NCBI GenBank assembly: GCA_007753675.1
Contig: CP036432.1
Location: 7,194,233 to 7,258,232, forward strand
Origin: Stieleria magnilauensis
GTDB lineage: Bacteria; Planctomycetota; Planctomycetia; Pirellulales; Pirellulaceae
DNA length: 64,000 bases
Direction of reading: 5' to 3'
Shown here: positions 7,440-16,513 of the stretch, piece by piece
Position numbering within the stretch: position 1 is the stretch's first letter
How the letters are laid out: every line of letters starts with the position of its first letter
Made by a program: the position numbers and the translations under genes
Notes under the pieces: model-generated
What the model was told of the DNA's origin: nothing
What the model saw: only the letters and a program-made list of their open reading frames with translations
Database searches by the model: none

Positions 7440-8954
7440 ATGAAATTTAGCAGCGATGAAATCGCATCGGTCTTGCAACAGGAGATCGAAAACTTCGACA
7501 GCAAGATCGACGTCCGCGAAGTCGGTACCGTCCTGGAAGTCGGTGACGGGATCGCGCGTGTGTATGGTCTGTCCGGTGTGATGGCCGGGGAGATGGTGGA
7601 GTTCCCCAACGGTGCGATCGGCCTGGCGTTCAACCTGGAAGAGAACAGCGTCGGGGTGATTATTCTCGGCGACTACCTGACGATTCAAGAAGGCGACGAA
7701 GTCAAGGCGTTGGGAACGCTGTTGAGCGTGCCGGCCGGCGATGCGGTCATCGGGCGCGTCCTCGACCCGCTCGGCAACCCGCTCGACGGCAAAGGCCCCG
7801 TGCAATCGGACGTCACCCGCCCGGTGGAAATCATCGCGACCGGTGTCGCCGAACGGCAACCGGTGACCCAGCCGATGCAAACCGGCATCAAAGCGATCGA
7901 CGCGATGACGCCGATCGGTCGCGGTCAACGGGAGCTGATCATCGGCGACCGAAAAACCGGTAAGACCGCGATCGCCATCGACGCGATCTTGAACCAAAAG
8001 GGTCAAGACGTGAAATGCTTCTACGTCGCCATCGGCCAAAAGGACAGCTCGGTCGCCGGCGTCGTCGACGTGTTGGAAAAATACGGTGCGATGGAATACA
8101 CGACCGTTGTCGTCGCCGGAGCCAGTGCGCCCGCCCCGCTGCAATACGTCGCGCCCTACGCCGGAACCGCGATGGCCGAACACTTCATGTTCAATGGCGG
8201 CCATGCCCTGATCGTCTATGACGATTTGAGCAAGCAAGCGGTTGCCTATCGTCAAATGAGTCTGTTGATGCGTCGCCCGCCGGGCCGCGAAGCATTCCCC
8301 GGTGACGTGTTCTACTGCCACAGCCGTCTGCTGGAACGCTCGTCCAAGCTGTCCGACGAACTCGGCGGTGGCTCGATCACCAGCTTGCCGATCATCGAAA
8401 CGCTCGAAGGCGAAGTTTCGGCGTACATCCCGACCAATGTGATTTCGATCACCGATGGCCAGATCTACGTCCAGCCCGACCTGTTCTTCTCCGGCGTTCG
8501 CCCGGCGATGAACCCCGGGATTTCGGTCTCTCGCGTCGGTGGTGCGGCCCAGATCAAGGCGATGAAGAAGGTCGCCGGCGGTTTGCGATTGGACCTCGCG
8601 GCGTTCCGGGCCTTGGAAGCGTTCGCCCAGTTGGGCACCGACCTCGACCCGGCCACCCAAGCCCAATTGGACCGTGGTTACCGGATGGTCGAACTGCTCA
8701 AGCAACCCCAGTATCAACCGCTTTCGGTCGCCGAACAGGTCGTCAGCTTGTACGCCGGTACCAAGGGCCACCTGGACGATGTTGAAATCAAAACCGTCCA
8801 ACAATGGGAAAAGGACTTCTTGCAGTACATCAACGACAAGCACGCTGCGTTGCTGGATTCGTTGATGGAACAAGGCGATTTGACCGACGACGTCGTCAAT
8901 ACGCTGGAAACTGCCATCAAAGAGTTCAAGGCCGGCTACACGCCGACCGCCTGA
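7440..8954 (+). CDS. atpA: ATP synthase F1 subunit alpha
   Basis: 504 residues, normal length. Walker A is GDRKTGKT near residues 169-176. The LIVYDDLSKQAVAYRQ segment contains the Walker B strand, and the arginine finger lies in the PAMNPGISVSRVGGAAQ motif. Alpha binds non-catalytic nucleotide and alternates with beta in the F1 head. It starts 86 bp after atpH and is followed by atpG after 40 bp. Confidence 0.99.
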   Translation: MKFSSDEIASVLQQEIENFDSKIDVREVGTVLEVGDGIARVYGLSGVMAGEMVEFPNGAIGLAFNLEENSVGVIILGDYLTIQEGDEVKALGTLLSVPAGDAVIGRVLDPLGNPLDGKGPVQSDVTRPVEIIATGVAERQPVTQPMQTGIKAIDAMTPIGRGQRELIIGDRKTGKTAIAIDAILNQKGQDVKCFYVAIGQKDSSVAGVVDVLEKYGAMEYTTVVVAGASAPAPLQYVAPYAGTAMAEHFMFNGGHALIVYDDLSKQAVAYRQMSLLMRRPPGREAFPGDVFYCHSRLLERSSKLSDELGGGSITSLPIIETLEGEVSAYIPTNVISITDGQIYVQPDLFFSGVRPAMNPGISVSRVGGAAQIKAMKKVAGGLRLDLAAFRALEAFAQLGTDLDPATQAQLDRGYRMVELLKQPQYQPLSVAEQVVSLYAGTKGHLDDVEIKTVQQWEKDFLQYINDKHAALLDSLMEQGDLTDDVVNTLETAIKEFKAGYTPTA

Positions 8955-8994
8955 TCTCATTCACTGAAAACATTCCGTCCTCGTTTAACGATTC

Positions 8995-9879
8995 ATGGCC
9001 AACGCAAGAGCGCTTGATAAACGACGCAAGTCGATCCGCAACATCCGCAAGATCACGCGGACGATGGAGCTGATCGCGACGGCGCGGTACAAGAAAGCGA
9101 TGGACCGGGCCCAAGCCGCGACCGCCTACACCGAACAGATCACCCGGATCGTCGGGCGTCTCGCCGCTGCCGGCCTGGATGTCCAGCATCCGTTGCTCGA
9201 GCAACGTGACGAAGTCAAGAACGCACGCGTCCTGGTGCTGACCAGCAACCGCGGCCTGTGCGGCGGATACAACGGCTCGGTTCTGCGTGAAGCGATGCCG
9301 CGGATCAGAGAATTGAAGGAATCGTTGCCGAACGTCGATGTCGACGTCAGCGGGAAACGAGGCGTCGATGGGCTCGCGTTCCGCGGCGTCACCACCGACG
9401 AAAAACACCTCAATTTCGAAGACCAACCGGCCTACGCCGAGGTCGAAAAAATCGCCGAATCGTACCTGTCCCGGTACATCACCGGCGAACTGGACCGGCT
9501 GGACGTGATCTACACCAAGTTCATCAGCACGTCCAAGCAAATCGCCACCGTCGAAACGCTGCTGCCGCTCGGTTCGCTGGGCGATGACGCCGATCAAGAC
9601 GATGCCGGCGGCACCAACGTCGAATACGAATTCCTGCCCTCGGCGGAAAGCATTCTCGAAGAAGTCGTGCCGACCAGTTTTAAAGTCCGCCTGTTCAAGT
9701 GTTTCTTGGACGCCGCGGTCAGCGAACAAGTCGCGCGGATGATCGCCATGAAGGGCGCCACCGAGAACGCCGGCGACATGATCAAACAACTCTCGATGAC
9801 TTACAACCGGGCCCGACAGAGCCAGATCACCGGCGAGATCATGGAGATCATCGGCGGCGTCGAAGCTTTGGAAGGTTAA
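8995..9879 (+). CDS. atpG: ATP synthase F1 subunit gamma
   Basis: 294 residues. The N-terminal helix MANARALDKRRKSIRNIRKITRTMELIA and the C-terminal helix ending ARQSQITGEIMEIIGGVEAL form the coiled-coil shaft that rotates inside alpha3beta3. The VLVLTSNRGLCGGYNGSVL strand is a family signature. An acidic insertion (GDDADQDDAGG) lies around residue 200 in the globular domain, a variable region in gamma subunits. Confidence 0.98.
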   Translation: MANARALDKRRKSIRNIRKITRTMELIATARYKKAMDRAQAATAYTEQITRIVGRLAAAGLDVQHPLLEQRDEVKNARVLVLTSNRGLCGGYNGSVLREAMPRIRELKESLPNVDVDVSGKRGVDGLAFRGVTTDEKHLNFEDQPAYAEVEKIAESYLSRYITGELDRLDVIYTKFISTSKQIATVETLLPLGSLGDDADQDDAGGTNVEYEFLPSAESILEEVVPTSFKVRLFKCFLDAAVSEQVARMIAMKGATENAGDMIKQLSMTYNRARQSQITGEIMEIIGGVEALEG

Positions 9880-9951
9880 ATCCACACACTCTGGTGACCG
9901 GTCGCACCAGGCGGCCCGCCCCACAACACGTTTTTAGCGAAGAAGAATAGC

Positions 9952-11400
9952 ATGTCCACCGCAACCGAAACTCGCGTCGTCGGCAAAGTCACGCAGGTCA
10001 TCGGGTCGACGTTCGACGCCGAATTCCCCGAAGGCCAAATGCCGAAGATCTACAACGCTCTGGAAGTCAAGAGCGAGCACAAAGGGGTCTCGATCGACTT
10101 GGTCGGCGAAGTCCAACAGCACCTCGGCGGCGGACGTGTCCGTGCGATCGCACTGGGCAGCACCGACGGCATGATGCGTGGCATGGACGTCATCGATACC
10201 GGCAAACCGGTGTCGGTCCCCGTCGGAAAAGAAACGCTCGGTCGCGTCTTCAACGTGCTCGGCGAACCCATCGACAAACGTGGCGAGGTCAACGCCGAAG
10301 ATTACTGGCCGATTCACCGTCAAGCACCGCCGGTCAACGAGCTGTCGACCAACACCGAATTGTTCGAAACCGGGATCAAGGTCGTCGACCTGCTGACCCC
10401 CTTCGTCCGCGGTGGGAAAGCCGGGCTGTTTGGTGGTGCCGGCCTGGGCAAGACCGTGATTCTGACCGAATTGATCGCCCGGATCGCCAGCAGCCACGGC
10501 GGTTACTCCGTGTTCGCCGGTGTCGGTGAACGGACCCGCGAAGGCACCGACCTGTGGTTGGAAATGCAGGAAACCGAAATCGGTCAAACCGGACGCAAGG
10601 TCATCGAGCAAACCTGCATGGTGTTCGGCCAGATGAACGAGCCGCCGGGATCCCGTCTTCGCGTCGCCCTGTCGGCGTTGACGATGGCGGAATTCTTCCG
10701 CGACACGACCGGAGCCGACACGCTGTTGTTCGTCGACAACATCTTTCGTTTCTCCCAAGCCGGTTCGGAAGTGTCCGCGTTGCTCGGACGGATGCCTTCG
10801 GCGGTCGGTTACCAACCGACGCTGGCGACCGAAATGGGTGCCCTGCAAGAACGAATCACGTCGACGAAAAAGGGTGCGATCACGTCGGTTCAAGCCGTCT
10901 ATGTGCCCGCGGACGACCCGACCGACCCCGCCCCGGCAACCGCCTTCGGCCAGTTGGACGCGTTCATCTATCTGGAACGATCGATCTCGGAAAAAGGGAT
11001 TTATCCCGCCATCGACCCGTTGGCGTCCAACTCGCGGATTCTCGATCCGCAGTACGTCGGTGATCGCCACTATGCGATCGCACGTCGCGTCCAGACCACG
11101 CTGCAACGCTATCGCGAACTGCAAGACATCATCGCGATTCTGGGTGTCGACGAATTGAACGAAGACGACAAGACGATCGTGCACCGTGCACGCCGAATCG
11201 AACGATTCCTATCCCAACCCTTCTTGGTCGCCGAAGTCTTTACCGGAAAGGCCGGTGAGATCACGCCGCTGGAAGATACGATCCGCAGCTTCGAAGAAAT
11301 CTGTGACGGCAAGTGGGATCACCTGCCCGAACAAGCCTTCATGTACGTCGGTTCGATCGAACAGGCCGAGGCACAAGCCAAGAAGATGGAGAAGAAATAA
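9952..11400 (+). CDS. atpD: ATP synthase F1 subunit beta
   Basis: 482 residues. Walker A is GGAGLGKT around residue 161, the catalytic Glu lies in GVGERTREGTDL, and Walker B is LLFVDNIFRF. The signature PSAVGYQPTLATEMG is intact. This subunit carries the catalytic sites. It ends 3 bp before atpC, which implies tight translational linkage. Confidence 0.99.
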   Translation: MSTATETRVVGKVTQVIGSTFDAEFPEGQMPKIYNALEVKSEHKGVSIDLVGEVQQHLGGGRVRAIALGSTDGMMRGMDVIDTGKPVSVPVGKETLGRVFNVLGEPIDKRGEVNAEDYWPIHRQAPPVNELSTNTELFETGIKVVDLLTPFVRGGKAGLFGGAGLGKTVILTELIARIASSHGGYSVFAGVGERTREGTDLWLEMQETEIGQTGRKVIEQTCMVFGQMNEPPGSRLRVALSALTMAEFFRDTTGADTLLFVDNIFRFSQAGSEVSALLGRMPSAVGYQPTLATEMGALQERITSTKKGAITSVQAVYVPADDPTDPAPATAFGQLDAFIYLERSISEKGIYPAIDPLASNSRILDPQYVGDRHYAIARRVQTTLQRYRELQDIIAILGVDELNEDDKTIVHRARRIERFLSQPFLVAEVFTGKAGEITPLEDTIRSFEEICDGKWDHLPEQAFMYVGSIEQAEAQAKKMEKK

Positions 11401-11403
11401 GCC

Positions 11404-11790
11404 ATGGCGATACGCTGCATCGTAGTCACGCCCGAACGCACCGAAGTGGATTGCGAAGCCGATTCGGTGACGCTGCCCATGTACGACGGATCGGTCGGCA
11501 TCCTGCCCGGTCGCGCCCCGATGATCGGTCGGTTGGGTTTCGGCACGCTCCATCTGGCTACCGCGGCGGGTCCGCAGCGGTACTTCGTCGACGGCGGCTT
11601 CGCCCAGGTCGAAGGCAACGTCGTCAGCTTGCTGACGTCACGCTCGATCTCTGTCGATCTGCTCGATGTCGGCAAAGCGGAGGAGGCGCTCGAAGTCGCT
11701 CAAGAGATGCCGGCTTCGACACCCGAGTTGGCACAACTGAAGGACACCGCCGTCCGACGCGCCCGCGGTCAACTACGCTCAGCCCGCTAG
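11404..11790 (+). CDS. atpC: ATP synthase F1 subunit epsilon
   Basis: 128 residues. The N-terminal beta-sandwich carries GSVGILPGRAPMIGRLGFG, the hallmark of epsilon. A C-terminal helical part (KAEEALEVAQEM...LKDTAVRRARGQLRSA) can act as the inhibitory hairpin. It is the last gene of the operon, 3 bp after atpD. Palindromes at 11821-11858 follow before a convergent gene. Confidence 0.96.
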   Translation: MAIRCIVVTPERTEVDCEADSVTLPMYDGSVGILPGRAPMIGRLGFGTLHLATAAGPQRYFVDGGFAQVEGNVVSLLTSRSISVDLLDVGKAEEALEVAQEMPASTPELAQLKDTAVRRARGQLRSAR

Positions 11791-11820
11791 GCTTTGTCCA
11801 GGACCGCTCTTAGCACGTAG

Positions 11821-11858
11821 GGCATGCTGTGCATGCCTGCTGTCACGCACAGCGTGAC
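11821..11858. terminator. Two adjacent palindromes between convergent genes, possible bidirectional terminator
   Basis: Two perfect hairpins lie back to back: GGCATGCTGTGCATGCC (11821-11837) and GTCACGC-aca-GCGTGAC (11842-11858). The second one directly abuts the TAG stop (11859-11861) of the minus-strand methyltransferase and lies 52 bp after atpC. There is no T-run, so intrinsic termination is uncertain. Near-identical GGCATGC palindromes recur at 52527 and 52568, so this may also be a dispersed repeat. Confidence 0.5.
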
Positions 11859-13064
11859 CTACACGCTATCTCGATCTCGTCCTTCATCCGGCGAGACCAC
11901 CGCCACGATCCCGGCGAGATCCTTGTGTTGTTCCTGCCGGAAAGCACACTCGTCAAATGCGACGATCTGCCAACCCGCCTCGACGATCACCCTGCGCACA
12001 TAATTCGGTGAGTGGAGGTACCGATGATTCCGTGAAACGACAACGTCATCGGAGTTGCTGCATTCAATCGTGAACGCGAAATGGCCGCCGTCCTTGATTC
12101 GCCCGCGCGCCGCAGAGAATACCGGCAGCAAATCGCCAAAGTAAATCAAGACGTCGGCGGCGAGGATCAAATCATACTGGGCTTGCCGGGACAAGAAATC
12201 CAGCACATCGGCACAATGCAGCTCGTCATAAACGTTCTTGACCTTGGCCTTCTCCAACATCCGCGTCGACAAATCAACGCCAACCAACCGTTGGGCCATC
12301 GGTCGGAACGGTCGACCGCAAAGTCCCGTGCCGCACCCCAGATCCAGAATTTGCAAGTCGTTCCGCGATTCACAACGATCGACCGCGCGGTACAGCAATT
12401 CGGGGCCTGAATACTGCAGCGCGCCCAGGTGGGTCTCGAACGTTTCCGCGTAATCATCGAACGTTTGGGTGACCATTGTCGCGGGCGTCGCCGGCGGTGG
12501 ATCCTTTCCTGTCAGGGACGACAAGTTAAAACAGTTTTCAAGATTGTCGGGCTCGCGTTTAAACAGAATCTTGCGCGCGGTGATGGCATCATCGAGATCC
12601 CCGTGTCGCTCCGCCGTCTCGGCGAATTCCAACAGTAGCTCGCTGTGATCGATTCCCGCCACGATCAGCTCGCGATAACACTCCAAGGCCCGAGCCAGTT
12701 GCCCCGATCGTCCGGCGACGGCGGCCAAACCGCGGAGGGCGTCGAAATACTTGGGACGCAACTCGATGGCACGTTCAAAGGCAGCCGTCGAATCGTCAAC
12801 GTCTCCGGCATGGGCGCAGATCACCCCGAGCAAATAAAACGCTCGCTCGAACGAAGGATCAAGGGTGGTTGATCGTTGGCAGCAGCGGCGTGCTTCCTCC
12901 AGATCGCCGCAGCCGAGATGCGCTTCAGCCAAGGCACGAAACGCTGCCGCCGATTGGGGCGACAACCGAACGGCCTGCTGCAAGACCGCAATCGCGTCTG
13001 GGTGCCTCCCCGCCGACAGCAGGTCGAGAGCCGTTTGAAGCATCGCGTCATTGGTTTCCGGCAT
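11859..13064 (-). CDS. TPR-repeat SAM-dependent methyltransferase
   Basis: 401 residues. The N-terminal half (about residues 5-170) is built of helical TPR units, with repeats such as AFRALAEAHLGCGDLEEARRCC and AFYLLGVICAHAGDVDDSTAAFERA. The C-terminal half is a class I methyltransferase: motif I ILDLGCGTGLCG, an acidic residue after strand 2 (LVGVDLS), and LILAADVLIYFGDL as motif IV. This arrangement matches predicted methyltransferases with TPR repeats. The substrate is unknown; the TPR part would bind a protein or peptide partner. It converges on atpC. Confidence 0.88.
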   Translation of the reverse strand: MPETNDAMLQTALDLLSAGRHPDAIAVLQQAVRLSPQSAAAFRALAEAHLGCGDLEEARRCCQRSTTLDPSFERAFYLLGVICAHAGDVDDSTAAFERAIELRPKYFDALRGLAAVAGRSGQLARALECYRELIVAGIDHSELLLEFAETAERHGDLDDAITARKILFKREPDNLENCFNLSSLTGKDPPPATPATMVTQTFDDYAETFETHLGALQYSGPELLYRAVDRCESRNDLQILDLGCGTGLCGRPFRPMAQRLVGVDLSTRMLEKAKVKNVYDELHCADVLDFLSRQAQYDLILAADVLIYFGDLLPVFSAARGRIKDGGHFAFTIECSNSDDVVVSRNHRYLHSPNYVRRVIVEAGWQIVAFDECAFRQEQHKDLAGIVAVVSPDEGRDRDSV

Positions 13065-13091
13065 GGCTTGCTAGATTAATTGCGGGCTGGA

Positions 13092-13691
13092 TTAAACGAG
13101 GACGGCGGCTAAGACAAGGATCACAATCAGCAGCCCCGCACTGACTTTCCCGAGCGTGCCGAACGTTCGGCCCCAGAAAGTCGAGTGTCCGACCGACCAG
13201 TTTTCTTTCCAGGACCTGCCGTCGGACCATTCGCCGTACATCGCACCGGCGGCCGCGCCGATTCCGCCAAACAGGATCGCCGCGATGACCGATCCGACCA
13301 CGGGCACGGGGACCCCCACAACAGCGCCGGTGATCGCGCCGACCATCGATCCGATGATCGAATACAGCGTCGATTTACGACTCGCCCCGGCCCGCTTGGC
13401 GCCGGCGGCACCGGCAAGAAACTCAAACAGTTCGCCGACCAATGCGATCGCAAATCCGGCCAACACCGGACCGTAACCGATCGCCAAACGCCCCGTCGCC
13501 GGTCCCAACCAAGCGTACAACGCGATCAACAACACACAGATCCAATTGCCCGGCAGCGCGATCAGGTTCGTGATCCAGGCCGCCAAGCAACCGAGAACCA
13601 GCCCGATTGCCAACAAAATGACGCCGGTCGTTTCCAGCCACGGAGTCCACCCGTCGGCGGTTTCAGCAAAGAGCAACACGGCGGCGGTCAT
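13092..13691 (-). CDS. DUF456 family membrane protein
   Basis: 199 residues from the ATG at 13691, with AGG 5 nt upstream; the longer frame to 13790 lacks support. DUF456 features are visible: LALPGNWI-type sequence (LIALPGNWICVLLIALYAW), GELFEFLAGAAGAKRAGASR after the third TM segment, and glycine-rich paired helices (IIGSMVGAITGAVVG, ILFGGIGAAAGAMYGE). It is an integral membrane protein with about five to six hydrophobic segments. The biochemical role of the family is unknown. It lies 27 bp upstream of the TPR-methyltransferase on the same strand, so the two may be co-transcribed. Confidence 0.85.
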   Translation of the reverse strand: MTAAVLLFAETADGWTPWLETTGVILLAIGLVLGCLAAWITNLIALPGNWICVLLIALYAWLGPATGRLAIGYGPVLAGFAIALVGELFEFLAGAAGAKRAGASRKSTLYSIIGSMVGAITGAVVGVPVPVVGSVIAAILFGGIGAAAGAMYGEWSDGRSWKENWSVGHSTFWGRTFGTLGKVSAGLLIVILVLAAVLV

Positions 13692-13874
13692 GAAACCTGA
13701 TGTAAACGTGAACGGTGAAGAGGTTGGAATCCTGGCACGTATTAGACACCGATTCATCCACCGTTCCCAGGCAAGGCCGTTCCCAGGCAAGCTAGACGCT
13801 TACCCCACACTGAAACGGTACAATGGTTGCACTCCTTTCGTTCTTCACCAACCACGCGTTCGGGAGCCAGCACC

Positions 13875-13988
13875 ATGTCCACTCCAGTCCAAGCCACGTT
13901 CGCCATCGCATTGCTCGCGATGGTTGTCGGATGCGGCGGCAAGCAATCCGTCATGACCACCGAAGACGGGGAACAAGTCACGGTATGA
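13875..13988 (+). CDS. Very small putative lipoprotein or truncated lipoprotein gene
   Basis: A 37-codon frame starting at ATG 13875. The sequence begins MSTPVQATFAIALLAMVVGCGGKQ, which is a hydrophobic signal followed by a lipobox-like VVGC and a polar start of the mature chain. The mature part would be only about 18 residues (ending EDGEQVTV), and the TGA at 13986 overlaps another ATG. It could be a real small lipoprotein or the surviving 5' end of a longer lipoprotein gene. The next 180 bp contain a second apparent gene remnant. Confidence 0.4.
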   Translation: MSTPVQATFAIALLAMVVGCGGKQSVMTTEDGEQVTV

Positions 13989-14050
13989 TCGCTTCATGGC
14001 GGATGAGGCCGCGTCGGATCTAGCAAGAGAGGTGATCGGTGGAACGCTCG

Positions 14051-14170
14051 ATGAATAAACAACCTGACGACTTGGTCCGACTGGACGTCAGCGTTCCGAT
14101 CTGGGATCGCTTCTTTAAGGTCGCTCCATTGGTCGTGATCGGAACGCGGGAATGGGACGCCGAATCGTGA
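14051..14170 (+). pseudogene. Truncated flavin-reductase-like N-terminus, overlapping the M20 peptidase start
   Basis: A 39-codon frame whose second half reads PIWDRFFKVAPLVVIGTREWD. This strongly recalls, from memory, the N-terminus of flavin reductase (FMN-binding) domain proteins of planctomycetes. It stops after AES, far short of the ~200 residues of the family. Its TGA (14168-14170) overlaps the GTG start of the following peptidase, so if translated it would be coupled to it. The best reading is a gene 5' remnant left by deletion, now acting as a leader. Flavin reductase identity is uncertain. Confidence 0.45.
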
Positions 14171-15426
14171 ACAAAGCAACCGCAGGAAAGCTCTTCAGCT
14201 GGTTGACGGCACATCAGGAATCCATGGTGCGGCTGGCCCGCGAAACGGCACTGATCGAATCACCGTCGGCCGACCCCGCGACTCAAGGCCCGGTGTTTGA
14301 TCGGTTCGAGGCCGAACTGAATTCCATCGGATTCCGCTGCCGGCGTTTCCCGGGCAAGACCTCCGGCGGCCAGCTGTTGGCCATGCCGGGCGACCCGAGT
14401 TCGCACACCGACCGACAGCTGCTGTTGGGACACTGTGACACAGTCTGGCCGGTCGGCACCCTGGCCAAAATGCCGGTCGAATCTCGTGACGGACGGCTGC
14501 ATGGTCCTGGCGTGTACGACATGAAAGCGGGTCTCGTCCAAGCGGTGTTCGCCCTACGTGCGCTGCGTGAACTGGGGCTCACTCCGTCGGTCACACCGGT
14601 GTTGTTCATCAATTCCGACGAAGAAATCGGCAGCGGCGAATCGGCTTGGCGAATTCAAAAACTGGCCCAATGCGTCGACCGCGCGATGGTGATGGAGCCG
14701 TCGCTCGGCCCGGAAGGACGGCTGAAGACGGCTCGCAAGGGCGTCGGCCGATTCGTGATCACGATCAGTGGCAAAGCGGCCCACGCCGGCTTGGATCCCG
14801 ACAAGGGGATCAGCGCGATTCTGGAACTCTCGCACGTCGTCCAAACGCTGCATGCGTTGAACGATCCAGAAGCCGGCACGACGGTCAACGTGGGCACGAT
14901 CGATGGCGGTGTCCGCCCGAACGTGGTTGCCGCCGAAAGCCGCGCCGAAGTCGATGTTCGCGTCCGTACCGAAGCGATCGCGCGGCGAATGGAACAGGCC
15001 ATCTATGCGATGCAGCCCACCGTGGCGGGGACGCAAATCAAGGTCACCGGACACATCGGCCGCCCGCCGCTGGAGCCGACGCCACGCAATCGAGCGCTCT
15101 GGCATCGCGCCCAAGCAGCCGCCGATGTGTTGGGGATTGAAATTCGCGAAGGCACCGCCGGTGGTGGTTCCGACGGCAATTACACCAGCTTGCACACCGC
15201 GACGTTGGACGGTTTGGGTGCAGTCGGTGACGGAGCCCATGCGCTGATCGAACATGTCATCGAAGACAAGATGCCTGAACGCGCCGCGCTGTTGGCGTGC
15301 TTGCTGATGGGAGCTCCGATCTCGGATCGCGACAGCCCACCAGACCCCAACGCCTGGGCCGAATCGGTGGCGTTCACGCCGGACGATTCCATCAACTCGG
15401 AAGTGACTTCAACGGACCGACGATGA
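14167..15426 (+). CDS. M20-family metallopeptidase (carboxypeptidase G2-like)
   Basis: 419 residues from the GTG at 14167, which overlaps the TGA of the preceding 39-codon frame. M20 landmarks are intact: LLLGHCDTVWPVGTL (first metal His and catalytic Asp), DGRLHGPGVYDMKAGL (bridging Asp), FINSDEEIGSGESAW (catalytic Glu plus metal Glu), and a C-terminal His in GDGAHALIEHV. The dimerisation domain lies around residues 195-310, beginning near GKAAHAGLDPDKGISA. No signal peptide is seen, so it is probably cytoplasmic. The closest functional relatives are glutamate carboxypeptidases; the exact substrate is unknown. Confidence 0.9.
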   Translation: MNKATAGKLFSWLTAHQESMVRLARETALIESPSADPATQGPVFDRFEAELNSIGFRCRRFPGKTSGGQLLAMPGDPSSHTDRQLLLGHCDTVWPVGTLAKMPVESRDGRLHGPGVYDMKAGLVQAVFALRALRELGLTPSVTPVLFINSDEEIGSGESAWRIQKLAQCVDRAMVMEPSLGPEGRLKTARKGVGRFVITISGKAAHAGLDPDKGISAILELSHVVQTLHALNDPEAGTTVNVGTIDGGVRPNVVAAESRAEVDVRVRTEAIARRMEQAIYAMQPTVAGTQIKVTGHIGRPPLEPTPRNRALWHRAQAAADVLGIEIREGTAGGGSDGNYTSLHTATLDGLGAVGDGAHALIEHVIEDKMPERAALLACLLMGAPISDRDSPPDPNAWAESVAFTPDDSINSEVTSTDRR

Positions 15427-15484
15427 GGTGCCAGCGATGTGTGAAAACAAATATACGTTCGGATTGCCGACGGACGGCTCTGAT

Positions 15485-16429
15485 TCACCCGGCGTCCTGC
15501 AGAATCCGCTGGACCGCACGCTCAATCTGGTCGGAAAAGTTCGGTGTCCACCAATCCTGAAAACGCTGCTCCACCTGTTCCATCATTCGCTTTTCCTTTC
15601 TCGCGAGCGATCTGAATTGCTTTGCACGACTGGATCTGGTTTCCTTTCGCGCCAACCGTTTCATGCGCTCACGCGCAATGGCATGGTCGTGCAGTTCCCC
15701 CAGCACCTCTTGGACGTTGCAAAGGACCGGATAGATCCGGGTGCGAACCTCGGCGGGCAAGACGTCACCGAGCAGCTCGATGGTGTATCGGAATCGCTTT
15801 GCCTGGATACGAAATCGGTGCAATTGGTCGACGCGGTCAAGATCGCGATTGGCGTGTTTGAAGAAACACCGTGAATGATGGGCGAGTTGCATTTTTGCAA
15901 ACCCATTCAAGTCCTGTTGCGATTGGCAGCGGATCGCGCCGAGCAGTTTCTTCACGCGTCTTGCCAAATGGTCCTTATCCATCAGTGCGCGATTCAAGTC
16001 CGCGATCGATCTCCGAGCCTTTCGCCGCAACGGTGTTAATCGTCGCATCAACCGCTTGTGTTTTCGCGAATCCGAGTTGCGATAACGGAGGGCGAGCACG
16101 TCCAGATCACGAGCGACACCGGCAACCTGACGAATGCCTTTCATCCGCCGCTCCATCCGACGCGCCAATTTGCCAGGCAAGACGTCCTTGTACAGATGCA
16201 ACGCCGCGATGACCCGTCGCGTGCTGACGCGTAACTGATGCACGTGTTCGATCGATGCGTCCGACCGCGCACTCGCCCGGGGCAGATAGTACAACACCGC
16301 CGCGAGCCGGTTGGAGAGGGTCAGTCGAGCGGCGGTGGCGACGCAGCCTTCGGCGTTTTCAAGACGCACCCATTTCCCTGAATCCTGAGCAGCCAGACCG
16401 CGTTTTGATTTGTCACGCTTGGAAGACAT
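15485..16429 (-). CDS. CHAD domain protein
   Basis: 314 residues, all-helical and strongly basic. The CHAD signature is clear: HVHQLRVSTRRVIAALHLYKDVLP near residue 63, then RQVAGVARDLDVL, and the second half LHRFRIQAKRFRYTIELLGDVLP. CHAD domains bind inorganic polyphosphate and associate with polyphosphate granules or metabolism. There is no CYTH domain in the same protein. It converges with the M20 gene (58 bp between stops). A composite palindromic repeat lies upstream of its start. Confidence 0.9.
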   Translation of the reverse strand: MSSKRDKSKRGLAAQDSGKWVRLENAEGCVATAARLTLSNRLAAVLYYLPRASARSDASIEHVHQLRVSTRRVIAALHLYKDVLPGKLARRMERRMKGIRQVAGVARDLDVLALRYRNSDSRKHKRLMRRLTPLRRKARRSIADLNRALMDKDHLARRVKKLLGAIRCQSQQDLNGFAKMQLAHHSRCFFKHANRDLDRVDQLHRFRIQAKRFRYTIELLGDVLPAEVRTRIYPVLCNVQEVLGELHDHAIARERMKRLARKETRSSRAKQFRSLARKEKRMMEQVEQRFQDWWTPNFSDQIERAVQRILQDAG

Positions 16430-16513
16430 GGAGCAGATAAAAATCGCAGTTTAGGATGCAGCATGGCGTCGTCTCTCGAGCCGCCATTGTACTCCATCCC
16501 ATGCAGCCCCTTC

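Noticed and set aside
3614..11790. Replication origin near the ATP synthase operon
   Set aside because: No cluster of DnaA boxes, AT-rich unwinding region, or dnaA/dnaN/gidA genes were seen in or near the operon.
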